From: Porphyrobacter sp.
GTDB lineage: Bacteria; Pseudomonadota; Alphaproteobacteria; Sphingomonadales; Sphingomonadaceae
Assembly (NCBI GenBank): GCA_027531395.1
Contig: JAPZRO010000003.1
Coordinates: 124,001 to 188,000, forward strand
Reading direction: 5' to 3'
DNA: 64,000 nucleotides
Shown here: positions 17,253-25,295 of the stretch, one piece after another
How positions within the stretch are numbered: the stretch's first letter is position 1
Layout: each line of letters begins with the position of its first letter
Made by a program: the position numbers and the translations under genes
Notes under the pieces: generated by a model
Database searches by the model: none
Told to the model about the DNA's origin: nothing
The model's input: only the letters and a program-made list of their open reading frames with translations

Positions 17253-17287
17253 GCACCGCTCCTAGCGACTGGCGGCGCGCGAGGAAA

Positions 17288-17719
17288 CTACCCCTCGATC
17301 ACCCGTGCTTCGGGGTGATGCTTGTCGATGTGCCTGAGGATGATCTTCAGGTTCTTGGTGTTGGAGCGGAACAGCACGTCGGCCGCGTCACCCACCAGCG
17401 GGATCGCACCGATCGCGGTGTCGAACAGGACGTTCAGACCCATCCGCGCCTGCTGCCAGCGCGACATGCCGAGATTGCGCGCCTCCCAGATGATGTAGGC
17501 GCCCATGGCCGTGGTGATGATCTCGCCAAGCACCGGCACGAGGCCGATGATCACGTCGAGCCCGATCGGCATGTTGATGCCGGGGATCACGAGGCTGCGT
17601 TCGAGCAGCTGTTCCATCGCTGTCACGCGAGCACGCACCGAAGCGGCATCGGTGCCGGTGGGCAATTGCATCGCGATGATGCGGGGCGGGGCGGGGCGGC
17701 GGTCCATGGTCTTGTCCAT
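17288..17719 (-). CDS. DUF4112 family membrane protein
   Basis: 143 aa. Two hydrophobic stretches rich in Gly/Pro (GLDVIIGLVPVLGEIITTAMGAY and GLNVLFDTAIGAIPLVGDAADVLF) and the closing KNLKIILRHIDKH are hallmarks of DUF4112, a family of unknown function. The ATG at 17719 is 5 nt after the stop of the upstream solute-binding protein gene, within a TAGGGGGC context, so the two genes are probably cotranscribed; kynA follows after 35 nt. Confidence 0.82.
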   Translation of the reverse strand: MDKTMDRRPAPPRIIAMQLPTGTDAASVRARVTAMEQLLERSLVIPGINMPIGLDVIIGLVPVLGEIITTAMGAYIIWEARNLGMSRWQQARMGLNVLFDTAIGAIPLVGDAADVLFRSNTKNLKIILRHIDKHHPEARVIEG

Positions 17720-17724
17720 GCCCC

Positions 17725-19188
17725 CTATGTGGTGGGCTGCGACAGCGGGAACAAGGGGTGCAGCCCCCACTGGTTGGCGAGGTAGTTGCGGATCGATCCG
17801 CGCACCAGCGACCAGCGCACCGGCGCGCCGAGCGGGATGTAGACCTCGCTTGCCATCAGCGCGGCATGGGCCTCGCCCAGCAGCCGTTCGCGCGTGGCCG
17901 GATCACGCTCGTCCAGCGACTGGCGCACCAGCGCGTCGGCCTTGGCCGAGCACAGGCCGGCATCGAGCGAGCAGTTGAACTGGTTGAGATACCAGCGCGG
18001 CGAGGAATAGCGCGCGACATTGTCCCGCAGCTCGATCTGCGCGCCCTCGCCCGGGGCCACCCGCTCGATCGAAACGCCGATGCTCGACCATGCGCGGGCG
18101 AGCTGACGGAACAGCAGATCGCTGCCGGGGCCGGGCGGCAGGCCGACCCGAAGCTTCGCCTCCTTGCGTGTCTGGGTGGTCCACGCCCGGATCCGTGCGG
18201 CGGCAGTCTTGCGGCGCTGGTCGAGCGTCAGGTTCTGCCAGCGCTGCGCCGGATAGCGCGGCTGGGCGAAGGCACCGGGCGGTACGATCCAGGTGCTCGA
18301 CTGCCAGCCGCTCAATCCGAACGGCTGGATCAGCGACCCGCGGTCGATCGCCATCGACAGCGCCTCGCGCCGTGCGGGGTCGGCGAGCAGGCCGGTGTCC
18401 TCGCGGATCACCAGCCCCATCAGGCCCATTGCCGGATCGACCTGGATCGTCCCGCGCGACAGCGGGCCAGCCTCGGCCAACGGGAAATCGACGATGCTGC
18501 CGCCCAGCACCAGATCGACATCGCCGCGCGAGAAGGCATCGACCGCCTGCCGCGCCGAGCGCGCCTCGACGTTCAGCGGACGGGCGATCTCTTCCCAGTC
18601 CTCGCGCGCGGGCAGCCCGCGGGTTTCGGGCGGCAAGGCGGCAAGCCGCGCGACCGGCCCGTCCTCGTCGCGCGACAGCACCATCGGACCGGCCCCGGCC
18701 CCGCTCTTGACGAAGCCGAGTTCGGGCTGCGCCAGAAGCCGCAGGAAATCGGGCATCGGGCTCGACAGGCGCACTTCGATCACGCGCCCCGTCATGGCGC
18801 GGATTTCGTCCACCTTGGCGAGATCGAGCCCGAGCGAGGTGCCCCCCAGCCGCGCAATCGATTCGCGCAGCAGGCGGCGGATATCCGTGGCGGTGATTTC
18901 CTCGCCATCGGGCCAGGTGCTGTCGCGCAGGCGGAAGATGTAGCTCAACCCGTCATCGGTGATGATCCAGCGCTCGGCGAGCGCGGGCACCACCTGGCCG
19001 CCGGGATCGAGCGCGACCAGCCCCTCGAAAGTGGCCGCGCGCACATGCTGGGCCGCAGGCGACAGGCGCACGCCCTGCTGGAACAGGCTCTGGGGCGAGC
19101 CGATGATCATGACATTGACCGGCCCGCTGCCGCTCGACGGGCCGCAGGAGGCGAGCAGCAACAGGATCAGGGCCAGCCGGAATCTCAT
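17725..19188 (-). CDS. Peptide/nickel-type ABC transporter substrate-binding lipoprotein (SBP_bac_5)
   Basis: 487 aa. The start MRFRLALILLLLASC gives a lipoprotein signal with lipobox LLAS-C15, so the protein is anchored in the periplasm. The body has family-5 features: AATFEGLVALDPGGQVVPALAERW, a WPDGEEITATDIRR segment (the usual F-T-A-D-D pattern is weak), and the internal REALSMAIDRGSLI repeat. No permease or ATPase genes accompany it, so it may work with a distant transporter or have another role. Downstream is a DUF4112 gene 5 nt away. Confidence 0.82.
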   Translation of the reverse strand: MRFRLALILLLLASCGPSSGSGPVNVMIIGSPQSLFQQGVRLSPAAQHVRAATFEGLVALDPGGQVVPALAERWIITDDGLSYIFRLRDSTWPDGEEITATDIRRLLRESIARLGGTSLGLDLAKVDEIRAMTGRVIEVRLSSPMPDFLRLLAQPELGFVKSGAGAGPMVLSRDEDGPVARLAALPPETRGLPAREDWEEIARPLNVEARSARQAVDAFSRGDVDLVLGGSIVDFPLAEAGPLSRGTIQVDPAMGLMGLVIREDTGLLADPARREALSMAIDRGSLIQPFGLSGWQSSTWIVPPGAFAQPRYPAQRWQNLTLDQRRKTAAARIRAWTTQTRKEAKLRVGLPPGPGSDLLFRQLARAWSSIGVSIERVAPGEGAQIELRDNVARYSSPRWYLNQFNCSLDAGLCSAKADALVRQSLDERDPATRERLLGEAHAALMASEVYIPLGAPVRWSLVRGSIRNYLANQWGLHPLFPLSQPTT

Positions 19189-19269
19189 CCGGCCCTGCCT
19201 AGCAGCTTGCGCGGCGATGGTCAGCTTGTCTGGAGCACTATTGCCCGACGAAAGCCGGGCCGCGCGCAA

Positions 19270-19647
19270 TCAGATCTTGCGCAGCTTGCCCGTGTCGGGC
19301 GGCGGCGGCGCGCGATGCGCCCACGAGGCCTTGAGCATCGTGGCCGGCGCGTGTTCATCGGTCTGCGGCGGACGGCGCGCCTGCTGCGAATCGATTTCCT
19401 CATCAAAGGCGATGCCGAAGCGGTTGTCCTGCACCCAGGCCACGCTGCCCGCGACGCCGCCGATATTGCGCAGTTCCACATCGACGCGGTGGCCGCGCTT
19501 CACCTTGAGGTTGCCCTCGGCCATCATCCCGCCGTCGGAAAGATTGCGCACCCGCACGCGGTGGATTTCAGCCCCCTGCTCAATGCGAATGTCAGCCAGC
19601 AGGAACAGGCTGTCGCGTGCCACGCTCCGTGTCTCAACGCCCGTCAT
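19270..19647 (-). CDS. PilZ domain protein
   Basis: 125 aa. A PilZ domain spans about 5-85, with the second c-di-GMP motif read as RNLSDGGMMAEG (D/NxSxxG) after an arginine-rich start (SVARDSLFLLADIRI), where the canonical RxxxR is only partly preserved. The tail is proline-rich and basic. PilZ proteins usually link c-di-GMP to motility or surface polysaccharide. A CtrA-like box lies about 100 nt upstream at 19745-19760, which would connect it to cell-cycle control. Confidence 0.85.
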   Translation of the reverse strand: MTGVETRSVARDSLFLLADIRIEQGAEIHRVRVRNLSDGGMMAEGNLKVKRGHRVDVELRNIGGVAGSVAWVQDNRFGIAFDEEIDSQQARRPPQTDEHAPATMLKASWAHRAPPPPDTGKLRKI

Positions 19648-19744
19648 CTCAGGATCGCCTCCATGTCATGCCCCATGCCACCGGTCGCGCGAGCGAGGAT
19701 CATCCAGCGCGCCGAGGGACACCGCCAAGCGCTAGGCAAAGGCA

Positions 19745-19760
19745 GTTAACGGCTAGTAAA
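19745..19760 (-). promoter_or_regulatory. Candidate CtrA box upstream of the PilZ gene
   Basis: On the minus strand the sequence reads TTTA-N7-TTAAC (19760 to 19745), one mismatch from TTAA-N7-TTAAC, about 98 nt upstream of the PilZ start codon. Binding is inferred. Confidence 0.4.
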
Positions 19761-19834
19761 ACATCGCCCTGCGAGAGGCACCCTTCGCGCACACCGTCCC
19801 AAGACGGCACAGCCTGCACGACGAGTGTATCCGA

Positions 19835-20293
19835 TCAATCGTCGCGCGAGATCTTCTCGCGGCGTTCGTGGGCTTCCTGCGCCTCGACCGTCATGGTCGC
19901 GACCGGGCGGGCGATGAGGCGACGCAGGCCGATCGGATCGCCGGTCACCTCGCAATAGCCGTATTCGCCCTCGTCCAGCCGGCGCAGCGCAGCATCGATC
20001 TTGGACACCAGCTTGCGCTGGCGATCGCGGGTGCGCAGTTCGATGCCCCAGTCGGTCTCGCTCGAAGCGCGGTCGGTCAGATCGGCTTCGCGGATCGGCC
20101 CGTCGGCGAGCGATTGCAGGGTCTGTCCGGCGGCGGAATGGATCGAGCGTTTCCATTCGATCAGCAGCATCCGGAAATAGGCCTGCTGGCGCTCGTTCAT
20201 GTATTCCTCGTCCTCGCTCGGGACGTAGTCCTCGGCGATGAGGCGCTTGGCCTTTTCAAGGATATCGATTTCGTCAGACGCCGCAGATGCCAT
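19835..20293 (-). CDS. dksA: RNA polymerase-binding transcription factor DksA (single-cysteine type)
   Basis: 152 aa. DksA acts in the RNA polymerase secondary channel with ppGpp. The coiled-coil region spans about 30-105 (MNERQQAYFRMLLIEWKRSI to RKLVSKIDAALRRLDEGEYGYC split by the acidic tip around EADLTDRASSETDWG). The C4 zinc finger is degenerate: only the first cysteine (GYCEVTGDPIG) is kept, and the distal pair has become MTVEA. One-cysteine DksA proteins are known from alphaproteobacteria such as Rhodobacter. The ATG at 20293 has AGAGGG upstream. Confidence 0.93.
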   Translation of the reverse strand: MASAASDEIDILEKAKRLIAEDYVPSEDEEYMNERQQAYFRMLLIEWKRSIHSAAGQTLQSLADGPIREADLTDRASSETDWGIELRTRDRQRKLVSKIDAALRRLDEGEYGYCEVTGDPIGLRRLIARPVATMTVEAQEAHERREKISRDD

Positions 20294-20599
20294 GTGGCCC
20301 TCTAATCCCCAAGAGCGGCTTGCGGGGCCATTATGTCCTGACGCCTGAATTTTTCCATGGCTCACTTGGTCCCGCAAGGTGAAGCTATGGCCGCGCTATA
20401 GGCAAGCCCCCCAAAGCGCACAAGCGGCTTTGGCAATCAGCGCCGGGAAACTCGGCAAGGCCCGCTCTCCCGCCCGCACCTGATGCCGCCTGGTTAACAA
20501 AGTGCCCGCGGCGTTAACCATTTATTGACCATGATGGCCGACTTCTCGGGTGACGGAGGGCCGCAGGGGGCGGCTCGGGTGACTAACGGGGACTAAACC
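20294..20599. other. Intergenic region between dksA and the Sel1-like gene (306 nt)
   Basis: Divergent promoter region. It contains two TTAAC words (20494-20498 and 20514-20518), a TTAACCAT half-site, and the RBS-like AACGGGGA before 20600. No further gene or stable hairpin was seen. Confidence 0.7.
20514..20521 (+). promoter_or_regulatory. CtrA half-site TTAACCAT
   Basis: Exact match to the TTAACCAT half-site described for CtrA, with another TTAAC 20 nt upstream (20494-20498), 79 nt before the Sel1-like start codon. The match is seen; regulation is inferred. Confidence 0.4.
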
Positions 20600-20929
20600 A
20601 TGCAGCTGATCACGATCACCGGTCGGGACACGGATGCTTCACGCGAGATCATCGCCGATCTCGGACTGGCGCGCTGGCTCGCCGCCGCCGCTGACGGCGA
20701 CATCAATGCCTGCTTCGATCTGGGCGTTGCCTTTTCGACCGGCAGCAACGGCGCCGAATGCGATCTGATCGAGGCGCACAAGTGGTTCAACCTCGCCGCC
20801 GCGCGCGGTCACGAGGAAGCCGCCCACTGCCGCGCCGACATTTCCGACGAGATGACCGCCCGCGAAATCGCCGAAGCCCAGCGCCGCGCGCGCCAGTGGC
20901 TGGCCGAGGACGCCCGCCGCGCCGCGTAA
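20600..20929 (+). CDS. Small Sel1-like repeat protein
   Basis: 109 aa without signal peptide. One Sel1/TPR-like unit is clear at about 36-74: ACFDLGVAF, a short insert with two Asn, then AHKWFNLAAARGHEEAA, the usual Sel1 consensus end. Flanking helices are Ala/Arg rich. Such proteins act as protein-interaction adaptors. RBS AACGGGGACTAAACC precedes the ATG. The upstream region carries a CtrA half-site, so it may belong to the CtrA regulon; its partner is unknown. Confidence 0.78.
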   Translation: MQLITITGRDTDASREIIADLGLARWLAAAADGDINACFDLGVAFSTGSNGAECDLIEAHKWFNLAAARGHEEAAHCRADISDEMTAREIAEAQRRARQWLAEDARRAA

Positions 20930-20935
20930 GCGCGG

Positions 20936-22075
20936 TCAGCTATCCTTCCTGAACGGGGTGCGGCTACCGAGATAAAGCTGGTCGCTCGCCACCCCCGCCC
21001 GCTCGCGTTCGAGGAAATCGGCGACAGCGGCGCGGAAGCCCGGATCGGCGATCCAGTGCGCCGACCATGTCTGCACCGGCTCGTAGCCTCGCGCGAGCTT
21101 GTGGCCGCCCTGCGCCCCCGCCTCGACCCGGGCAAGGCCCCGTGCAATCGCAATGTCGATGGCCTGATAGTAGCACAGCTCGAAATGCAGGAAGCGCACC
21201 TCGCGGGTGCAGCCCCAGTAGCGCCCGTAAAGCGCATCCTTGCCGACGAAGTTGAGCGCGCCGGCAATCGCCTCGTCGCCGTCATAGGCGAGGATCAGCA
21301 CGATCCGATCCCCCATGCGCTCGCCCAGCAGGCTGAAGGCCTCGCGGGTCAGATAGGGACTGCCCCATTTGCGGCTGCCCGTGTCCTGATAGAACACCCA
21401 GAAGGCGTCCCAGTGCTCCTCGCGGATATCGCTGCCGGTCAGGTGGCGGATCGTGAGGCCCTCCACCGCCGCCGCGCGCTCCTTGCGCAAGTCCTTGCGT
21501 TTCCTTGAGGAAAGCGCGCCGAGGAAATCGTCGAAGCTGGCGTAGTCGCGGTTGAACCAGTGGAACTGGATATCGGCGCGGGGCATCCAGCCGCCCTCTT
21601 CGAACAGCGGCAATTGGTCGGGCGCGATGAAGGTTGCGTGGGCACTGGAGAATTTGTTCTGGAGGCACACCGCCTCGGCCCCTTTGAGCAGATGCGCAGC
21701 GAGGCTCGGGTCAGACAGCAGCAGGCGCGGGCCGGTCGCCGGAGTAAAGGGCGCGGCGATCTGGAGCTTGGGGTAATAACGCCCGCCCGCACGGTGCCAT
21801 GCGTCCGCCCAGCTATGGTCGAAGACATATTCGCCTTGGCTGTGCCCCTTGGCGTAGGAGGGCATGGCGGCGAGCAGCTTGCCAGCATCGTCGGTGATGA
21901 CAATCGGCGCAGGCTCCCAGCCGGTGCCGGGGCCGACGGAACCGGAGTCTTCCATCGCGGTCAGAAATTCGTGGGAGACGAAGGGGTTGTCGTTCCCGCC
22001 GAGCGCATTCCACTCCTCGCGATCGAAAGCGCCGACCCCGGCGGCAATGCGGACGGTCAATTCGGGCGCGCTCAC
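20936..22075 (-). CDS. FemAB-like/GNAT acyltransferase (COG3146, DUF482 type)
   Basis: 379 aa. The sequence has the COG3146 pattern: NPFVSHEFLTAMEDSGSVG near the N-terminus, AMPSYAKGHSQGEYVFDHSWADA, SSAHATFIAPDQL, QFHWFNRDY, FLGALSSRKRKDLRKER, and the late GCTREVRFLHFELCYYQAIDIAI and ARVEAGAQGGHKLARGY segments. Members have two GNAT folds and are annotated as peptidoglycan-related, without proven substrate. The GTG start at 22075 overlaps the stop of the GDPD gene by 4 nt (GTGA). It is the last gene of the operon that begins near 24126. Confidence 0.85.
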   Translation of the reverse strand: MSAPELTVRIAAGVGAFDREEWNALGGNDNPFVSHEFLTAMEDSGSVGPGTGWEPAPIVITDDAGKLLAAMPSYAKGHSQGEYVFDHSWADAWHRAGGRYYPKLQIAAPFTPATGPRLLLSDPSLAAHLLKGAEAVCLQNKFSSAHATFIAPDQLPLFEEGGWMPRADIQFHWFNRDYASFDDFLGALSSRKRKDLRKERAAAVEGLTIRHLTGSDIREEHWDAFWVFYQDTGSRKWGSPYLTREAFSLLGERMGDRIVLILAYDGDEAIAGALNFVGKDALYGRYWGCTREVRFLHFELCYYQAIDIAIARGLARVEAGAQGGHKLARGYEPVQTWSAHWIADPGFRAAVADFLERERAGVASDQLYLGSRTPFRKDS

Positions 22076-22800
22076 GCCAGCCCTGCCCCCTCGGCAATCA
22101 GCGCGTCGGCATGGGCGACGCCCCGCGCGCGCGTTTCCGGCGAGCGCACCGTCCATGTCAGCAGCGGACGGCCGCTCTCGCGCCACAGCTGGGTAAGCGC
22201 ATTGGGAATGTCGCGCACATCGCTGGCGAGGAAATCGGGCTGGGCGCGTTCGAGCGCATGGGGCGCGCGCCACGCATGGCGGTAGCCGTGATCGAGCGTG
22301 TCGGTGATGACGAGACCGCGCACCATGTCAGGCGCGTGCTTGGCGAACCATTCGCCGACCCGCAGGTCGAAGCTCATCACCGCGAACGGTCCGGCATAGC
22401 CTGTCAGCGCCTTGGCAATCGCCATGCACGGCTCGGCAATCGCGAGATGCGGCTGGGCCTTGATCTCGACGAGGATCGGCACCCGGCCCGCTGCCAGTTC
22501 GAGCAGCTCAGACAGCCGCCAGATCGTCTGATCGGTTGCCATCAGCGCGATGCGGCACAGATCATCGGCGGTGCGGGCGACGGTCTTGCCGCGCTCCTTG
22601 GTGAGCCGGTCAAGCTCCCAGTCGTGGAACACCAGCGGCACGTTGTCGCGGCTCATCTGGATATCGCATTCGATCCCCATGCCGGCCGCGATCGCGCCCT
22701 CGGCAGCGGCGCGCGAGTTTTCGGGCACGCCCTCATGGTGCAGGCCGCGGTGGGCGTATTCCCACTGCGTCAGCCATTCGGGAGCGCGCCTTTCGCTCAT
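22072..22800 (-). CDS. ugpQ: Glycerophosphodiester phosphodiesterase
   Basis: 242 aa metal-dependent enzyme releasing glycerol-3-phosphate from deacylated phospholipids. GDPD signatures are YAHRGLHHE (H17, R18) with PENSRAA, the metal-binding ECDIQMSRDNVPLVFHDWELDRLT segment and VEIKAQPH. There is no signal peptide, so it is cytoplasmic like UgpQ. Start and stop codons each overlap a neighbour by 4 nt, giving a compact operon. Confidence 0.92.
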   Translation of the reverse strand: MSERRAPEWLTQWEYAHRGLHHEGVPENSRAAAEGAIAAGMGIECDIQMSRDNVPLVFHDWELDRLTKERGKTVARTADDLCRIALMATDQTIWRLSELLELAAGRVPILVEIKAQPHLAIAEPCMAIAKALTGYAGPFAVMSFDLRVGEWFAKHAPDMVRGLVITDTLDHGYRHAWRAPHALERAQPDFLASDVRDIPNALTQLWRESGRPLLTWTVRSPETRARGVAHADALIAEGAGLA

Positions 22801-23255
22801 GCCTTGAGCGCGATCACCGCATCGACTTCCACCGCCGCCCCGCGCGGCAGGGCCGGCACGCCGACAGCGGCGCGGGCGTGCTTGCCGGCATCGCCGAAGA
22901 CCTGTTCCATCAGGTCGGAAGCGCCATTGGCGACTTCGGGCTGATCGGTGAAATCGGCGGTGCAGTTGATGAAGGCCCCGAGCTTGACGATCCGCTCGAC
23001 CTGATCGAGCAACCCCGCCGCATCGAGCTGCGCGACGATCATCAGCGCGCAGGCGCGGGCTGCGGCCTGGCCTTCGGCGATGCTTACATCGTCACCCAGC
23101 CGGCCCTTCACCACCTGCCCGTCGACGAAAGGCAGCTGGCCCGAAACATGGGCAAAGCCGCCATGCACCACCACCGGCACATAGCTGGCCACAGGCGCTG
23201 CGGCTTTGGGCAAAGTGATGCCGAGTTCGGCGAGGCGTGCGCGGGTCGTTGTCAT
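22797..23255 (-). CDS. RidA family reactive-imine deaminase
   Basis: 152 aa. RidA/YjgF proteins hydrolyse reactive enamines and imines such as 2-aminoacrylate. Visible are HVSGQLPFVDG, the long helical middle with QAAARACALMIVAQLD, VKLGAFINCTADFTDQPEVANGASDLM, and the closing RAAVGVPALPRGAAVEVDAVIAL in which the conserved arginine of the family is expected. It is the longer, more divergent type of about 150 residues. The ATG at 23255 is preceded by GGAGGACTGAACGAC, with the upstream stop inside that stretch. Confidence 0.9.
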   Translation of the reverse strand: MTTTRARLAELGITLPKAAAPVASYVPVVVHGGFAHVSGQLPFVDGQVVKGRLGDDVSIAEGQAAARACALMIVAQLDAAGLLDQVERIVKLGAFINCTADFTDQPEVANGASDLMEQVFGDAGKHARAAVGVPALPRGAAVEVDAVIALKA

Positions 23256-23260
23256 GTCGT

Positions 23261-23881
23261 TCAGTCCTCCAGTCGTTCCAGCAGCCACGGCAGCGCCTCG
23301 TCCCAGCGGTCGATCCGCGAGTGGGCGTGCCCGGCTTTGTGAGCGCAATCAATGGCATGGGCGATCATCGGCTCGCCGCACAGGTGCAGCCGCGTGACGT
23401 GCGGGGTGATCTCGGCAACCGAAGCATGGTGCTGGGCCAGATCGTCGATGAACAGGGCCTTGGTCGGCGCGTATTCGTCGATAATTGCCTTTAATGCCGG
23501 TCCTTTAGGTCCCTGATTGGTAAACACCCGCGCATTGATCCCGACCTTGGCAAGCTGCTCGGCCCGGGCATCGCGGTGACCGTCGACGAGGTTCGTCAGG
23601 ATCACCACATCGGCTTTTTCCGCCAGAGTGTTGATCCCCTCCACCGCACCGGCGATCGGCATCTGCGAGTCCATCTGGTTGTCGAAGAATTCGCGCAGCA
23701 TCCGCCAGATATCGGGCGGGGCGAGCAACTCGCCGCTCGCCTGCCAGCGCAGCGCCTCGGCGAAATTGTGGCCTTCGAGGTGGAAGCTGACGCCCTGCGT
23801 CGCCTCCAGCCAGTCCTTGAACGGCGCGACCATGTGCAGCAGCACTTCGTCGCAATCGGAGATGATCAGGGGGCGGGTCAT
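23261..23881 (-). CDS. HAD family hydrolase
   Basis: 206 aa. HAD motif I is ISDCDEVLL (D9, D11), with the usual threonine at the following position changed; motif II is VVILTNL (Thr); a lysine in NQGPKGPAL is the candidate motif III; motif IV is LFIDDLAQHHAS. A helical cap lies between about 20 and 80. The substrate is unknown; most such enzymes are small-molecule phosphatases. It overlaps the DUF3572 gene by 4 nt (ATGA) and ends 5 nt before the RidA start. Confidence 0.87.
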   Translation of the reverse strand: MTRPLIISDCDEVLLHMVAPFKDWLEATQGVSFHLEGHNFAEALRWQASGELLAPPDIWRMLREFFDNQMDSQMPIAGAVEGINTLAEKADVVILTNLVDGHRDARAEQLAKVGINARVFTNQGPKGPALKAIIDEYAPTKALFIDDLAQHHASVAEITPHVTRLHLCGEPMIAHAIDCAHKAGHAHSRIDRWDEALPWLLERLED

Positions 23882-24126
23882 GCGAGTAAAGCGTCCTTGG
23901 CGGCGACCAGTTCCTCGGGCGTGACAGCCAGTGCCTCGGCCGCGCGGATCAGGTCGGGTTCGTGATTGGCGAGAAATTCGAGGCTGGAAGCAAGGATCGC
24001 CGGATCGCCCAGTCCGGCGCGCAGACTATCGGGATCAAGGCCCGTCAGTTCAAGATAGCGCGCGGCGCGCTCCTCGCTTTCCAGCACCCAGCCGAGCGCC
24101 GCCAGCGCAAGCGTCTGGGGATTCAC
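23878..24126 (-). CDS. DUF3572 family protein
   Basis: About 82 aa. The helical pattern LALAALGWVLESEERAARYLELTGLDP, AILASSLEFLANHEPDLIRAAEAL and TPEELVAAKDALL fits DUF3572, a small alphaproteobacterial family of unknown function. I place the start at the GTG at 24126 because the longer reading to 24213 would run into the divergent divK start; that upstream ATG remains possible. It is the first gene of a compact operon ending with the FemAB-like gene. Confidence 0.75.
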   Translation of the reverse strand: MNPQTLALAALGWVLESEERAARYLELTGLDPDSLRAGLGDPAILASSLEFLANHEPDLIRAAEALAVTPEELVAAKDALLA

Positions 24127-24206
24127 CGGATCCGAGGCGGGGCGAAGCGGGATTGTCCTGTCCTTCGGGCAAGAGTAGTGATGGTCGCGGGCGATAGGGG
24201 CGCGAT

Positions 24207-24569
24207 GTGACAAAGCGGATCATGGTTGTCGAGGACAATGACCTCAACCGGAAATTGTTCTGCGATGTGCTCAAGGCCAACGGCTTCGAGGTCGAACCGG
24301 TGTCGGACGGTAATGTCGTGCTCGAAACCGCTAGGGCGAAGGCACCCGATCTCATCATCATGGACATCCAACTGGGCGGCGTGTCGGGCGTCGACCTGAT
24401 CGAGGCCGCCAAGCGCGACCGGCGTCTTTCGTCGATCCCGGTGCTCGCGGTCACCGCTTTCGCCGCCAAGGGCGACGAGGAACGGATCCGCGCCGCCGGG
24501 GCGGAAGGCTATCTGTCGAAGCCGGTGTCGATCGGACCCTTCATGAACGCGGTGAACGCGCTGGTGTGA
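24207..24569 (+). CDS. divK: Single-domain response regulator DivK
   Basis: 120 aa, a receiver domain only. Acidic pocket E9/D10, phosphoacceptor D53 (IIMDIQLGGVSGVDL), Thr in AVTAFAAKGDEERI, and Lys in YLSKPVS. Sequence and length fit DivK, which signals through DivL-CckA to lower CtrA activity in Caulobacter. The GTG at 24207 follows AGGGG. The usual partner pleD is not downstream; a Pycsar-effector-like gene faces it instead. CtrA itself is encoded at 1898-2593. Confidence 0.92.
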   Translation: MTKRIMVVEDNDLNRKLFCDVLKANGFEVEPVSDGNVVLETARAKAPDLIIMDIQLGGVSGVDLIEAAKRDRRLSSIPVLAVTAFAAKGDEERIRAAGAEGYLSKPVSIGPFMNAVNALV

Positions 24570-24580
24570 TCGCGCGGCGA

Positions 24581-25156
24581 TCAGGACAGCTGCAACCCGA
24601 ATTCCAGCGCAAAGGTGACGGCTGTCAGGCACAGGCCGGTCATGAAGCTCTTGTAGGCATAGGCGAGGAACTTGTACTTCTTGCGCTGGAGCACCTGACC
24701 GTTCTGGTAGACGTCGTGCAGCATCGTGCGGAATACGGTCTCGTCAGCGTGCAACTCGTCGAGAATGCTGTCGATCCACTCGTGCTCGTCCATGTGGGTG
24801 AAGTAACCGAAGAACAGCTTGTTGGGCTTGCCGTCGTTGAGCTTGGCAGAACCCGGGCTGCTGATGGTCGGCAGCACCGCAAAAACCGCGCACATGGCCG
24901 AGATGAAGGCGAACAGCGCCAGCACCGCCAGCGCTACAGGCATCGTGCCGTTGGTTGCCTGCCCGACCGAGATGGTGAAAACCAGAAAGGTCGCCCCCAT
25001 CAGGATCGAGGCCTTGGTGTCGGCCATCTGGCTCAGCGCGAGGTTGATCTGCTGGCTGGTGCGCACCAGATGGATCGCGTGGTTCGAATAGCCCGAGGGC
25101 GATAGCATCGACGGAGCTGCCTTTGGCGCATCGGTCTGCGCGTGGTCTTCGGCCAT
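24581..25156 (-). CDS. Pycsar-effector-domain membrane protein (DUF5706-like), orphan
   Basis: 191 aa. The first helix motif INLALSQMADTKASILMGA (about 37-55) has the conserved Asp-x-Lys-Ala/Ser pattern of DUF5706/Pycsar effectors. Two membrane segments follow (ASILMGATFLVFTISVG and ALAVLALFAFISAMCAVFAVLP), then a soluble loop (FFGYFTHMDEHEWIDSIL), and a last hydrophobic segment near the C-terminus (SFMTGLCLTAVTFALEFGL). In Pycsar defence, cyclic CMP/UMP triggers such effectors to damage the membrane. No pyrimidine cyclase gene is adjacent, so a housekeeping role is equally possible. RBS GGGGGG precedes the ATG. Confidence 0.72.
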   Translation of the reverse strand: MAEDHAQTDAPKAAPSMLSPSGYSNHAIHLVRTSQQINLALSQMADTKASILMGATFLVFTISVGQATNGTMPVALAVLALFAFISAMCAVFAVLPTISSPGSAKLNDGKPNKLFFGYFTHMDEHEWIDSILDELHADETVFRTMLHDVYQNGQVLQRKKYKFLAYAYKSFMTGLCLTAVTFALEFGLQLS

Positions 25157-25295
25157 GATTATCCCCCCGGATACACCACGCACACCCATCGCGGCGCGGC
25201 GAAAACTTGACAAGCTGCATCATCCGCCGCTTTGCAGACGTAATATCGTGGCACACGCCGCGCGACAACTTAAGACAACGAAAGCACCGCCCGCC

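Noticed and set aside
24127..24213. Longer N-terminus for the DUF3572 gene
   Set aside because: It would overlap the divergent divK start and has no family support; kept only as an alternative.
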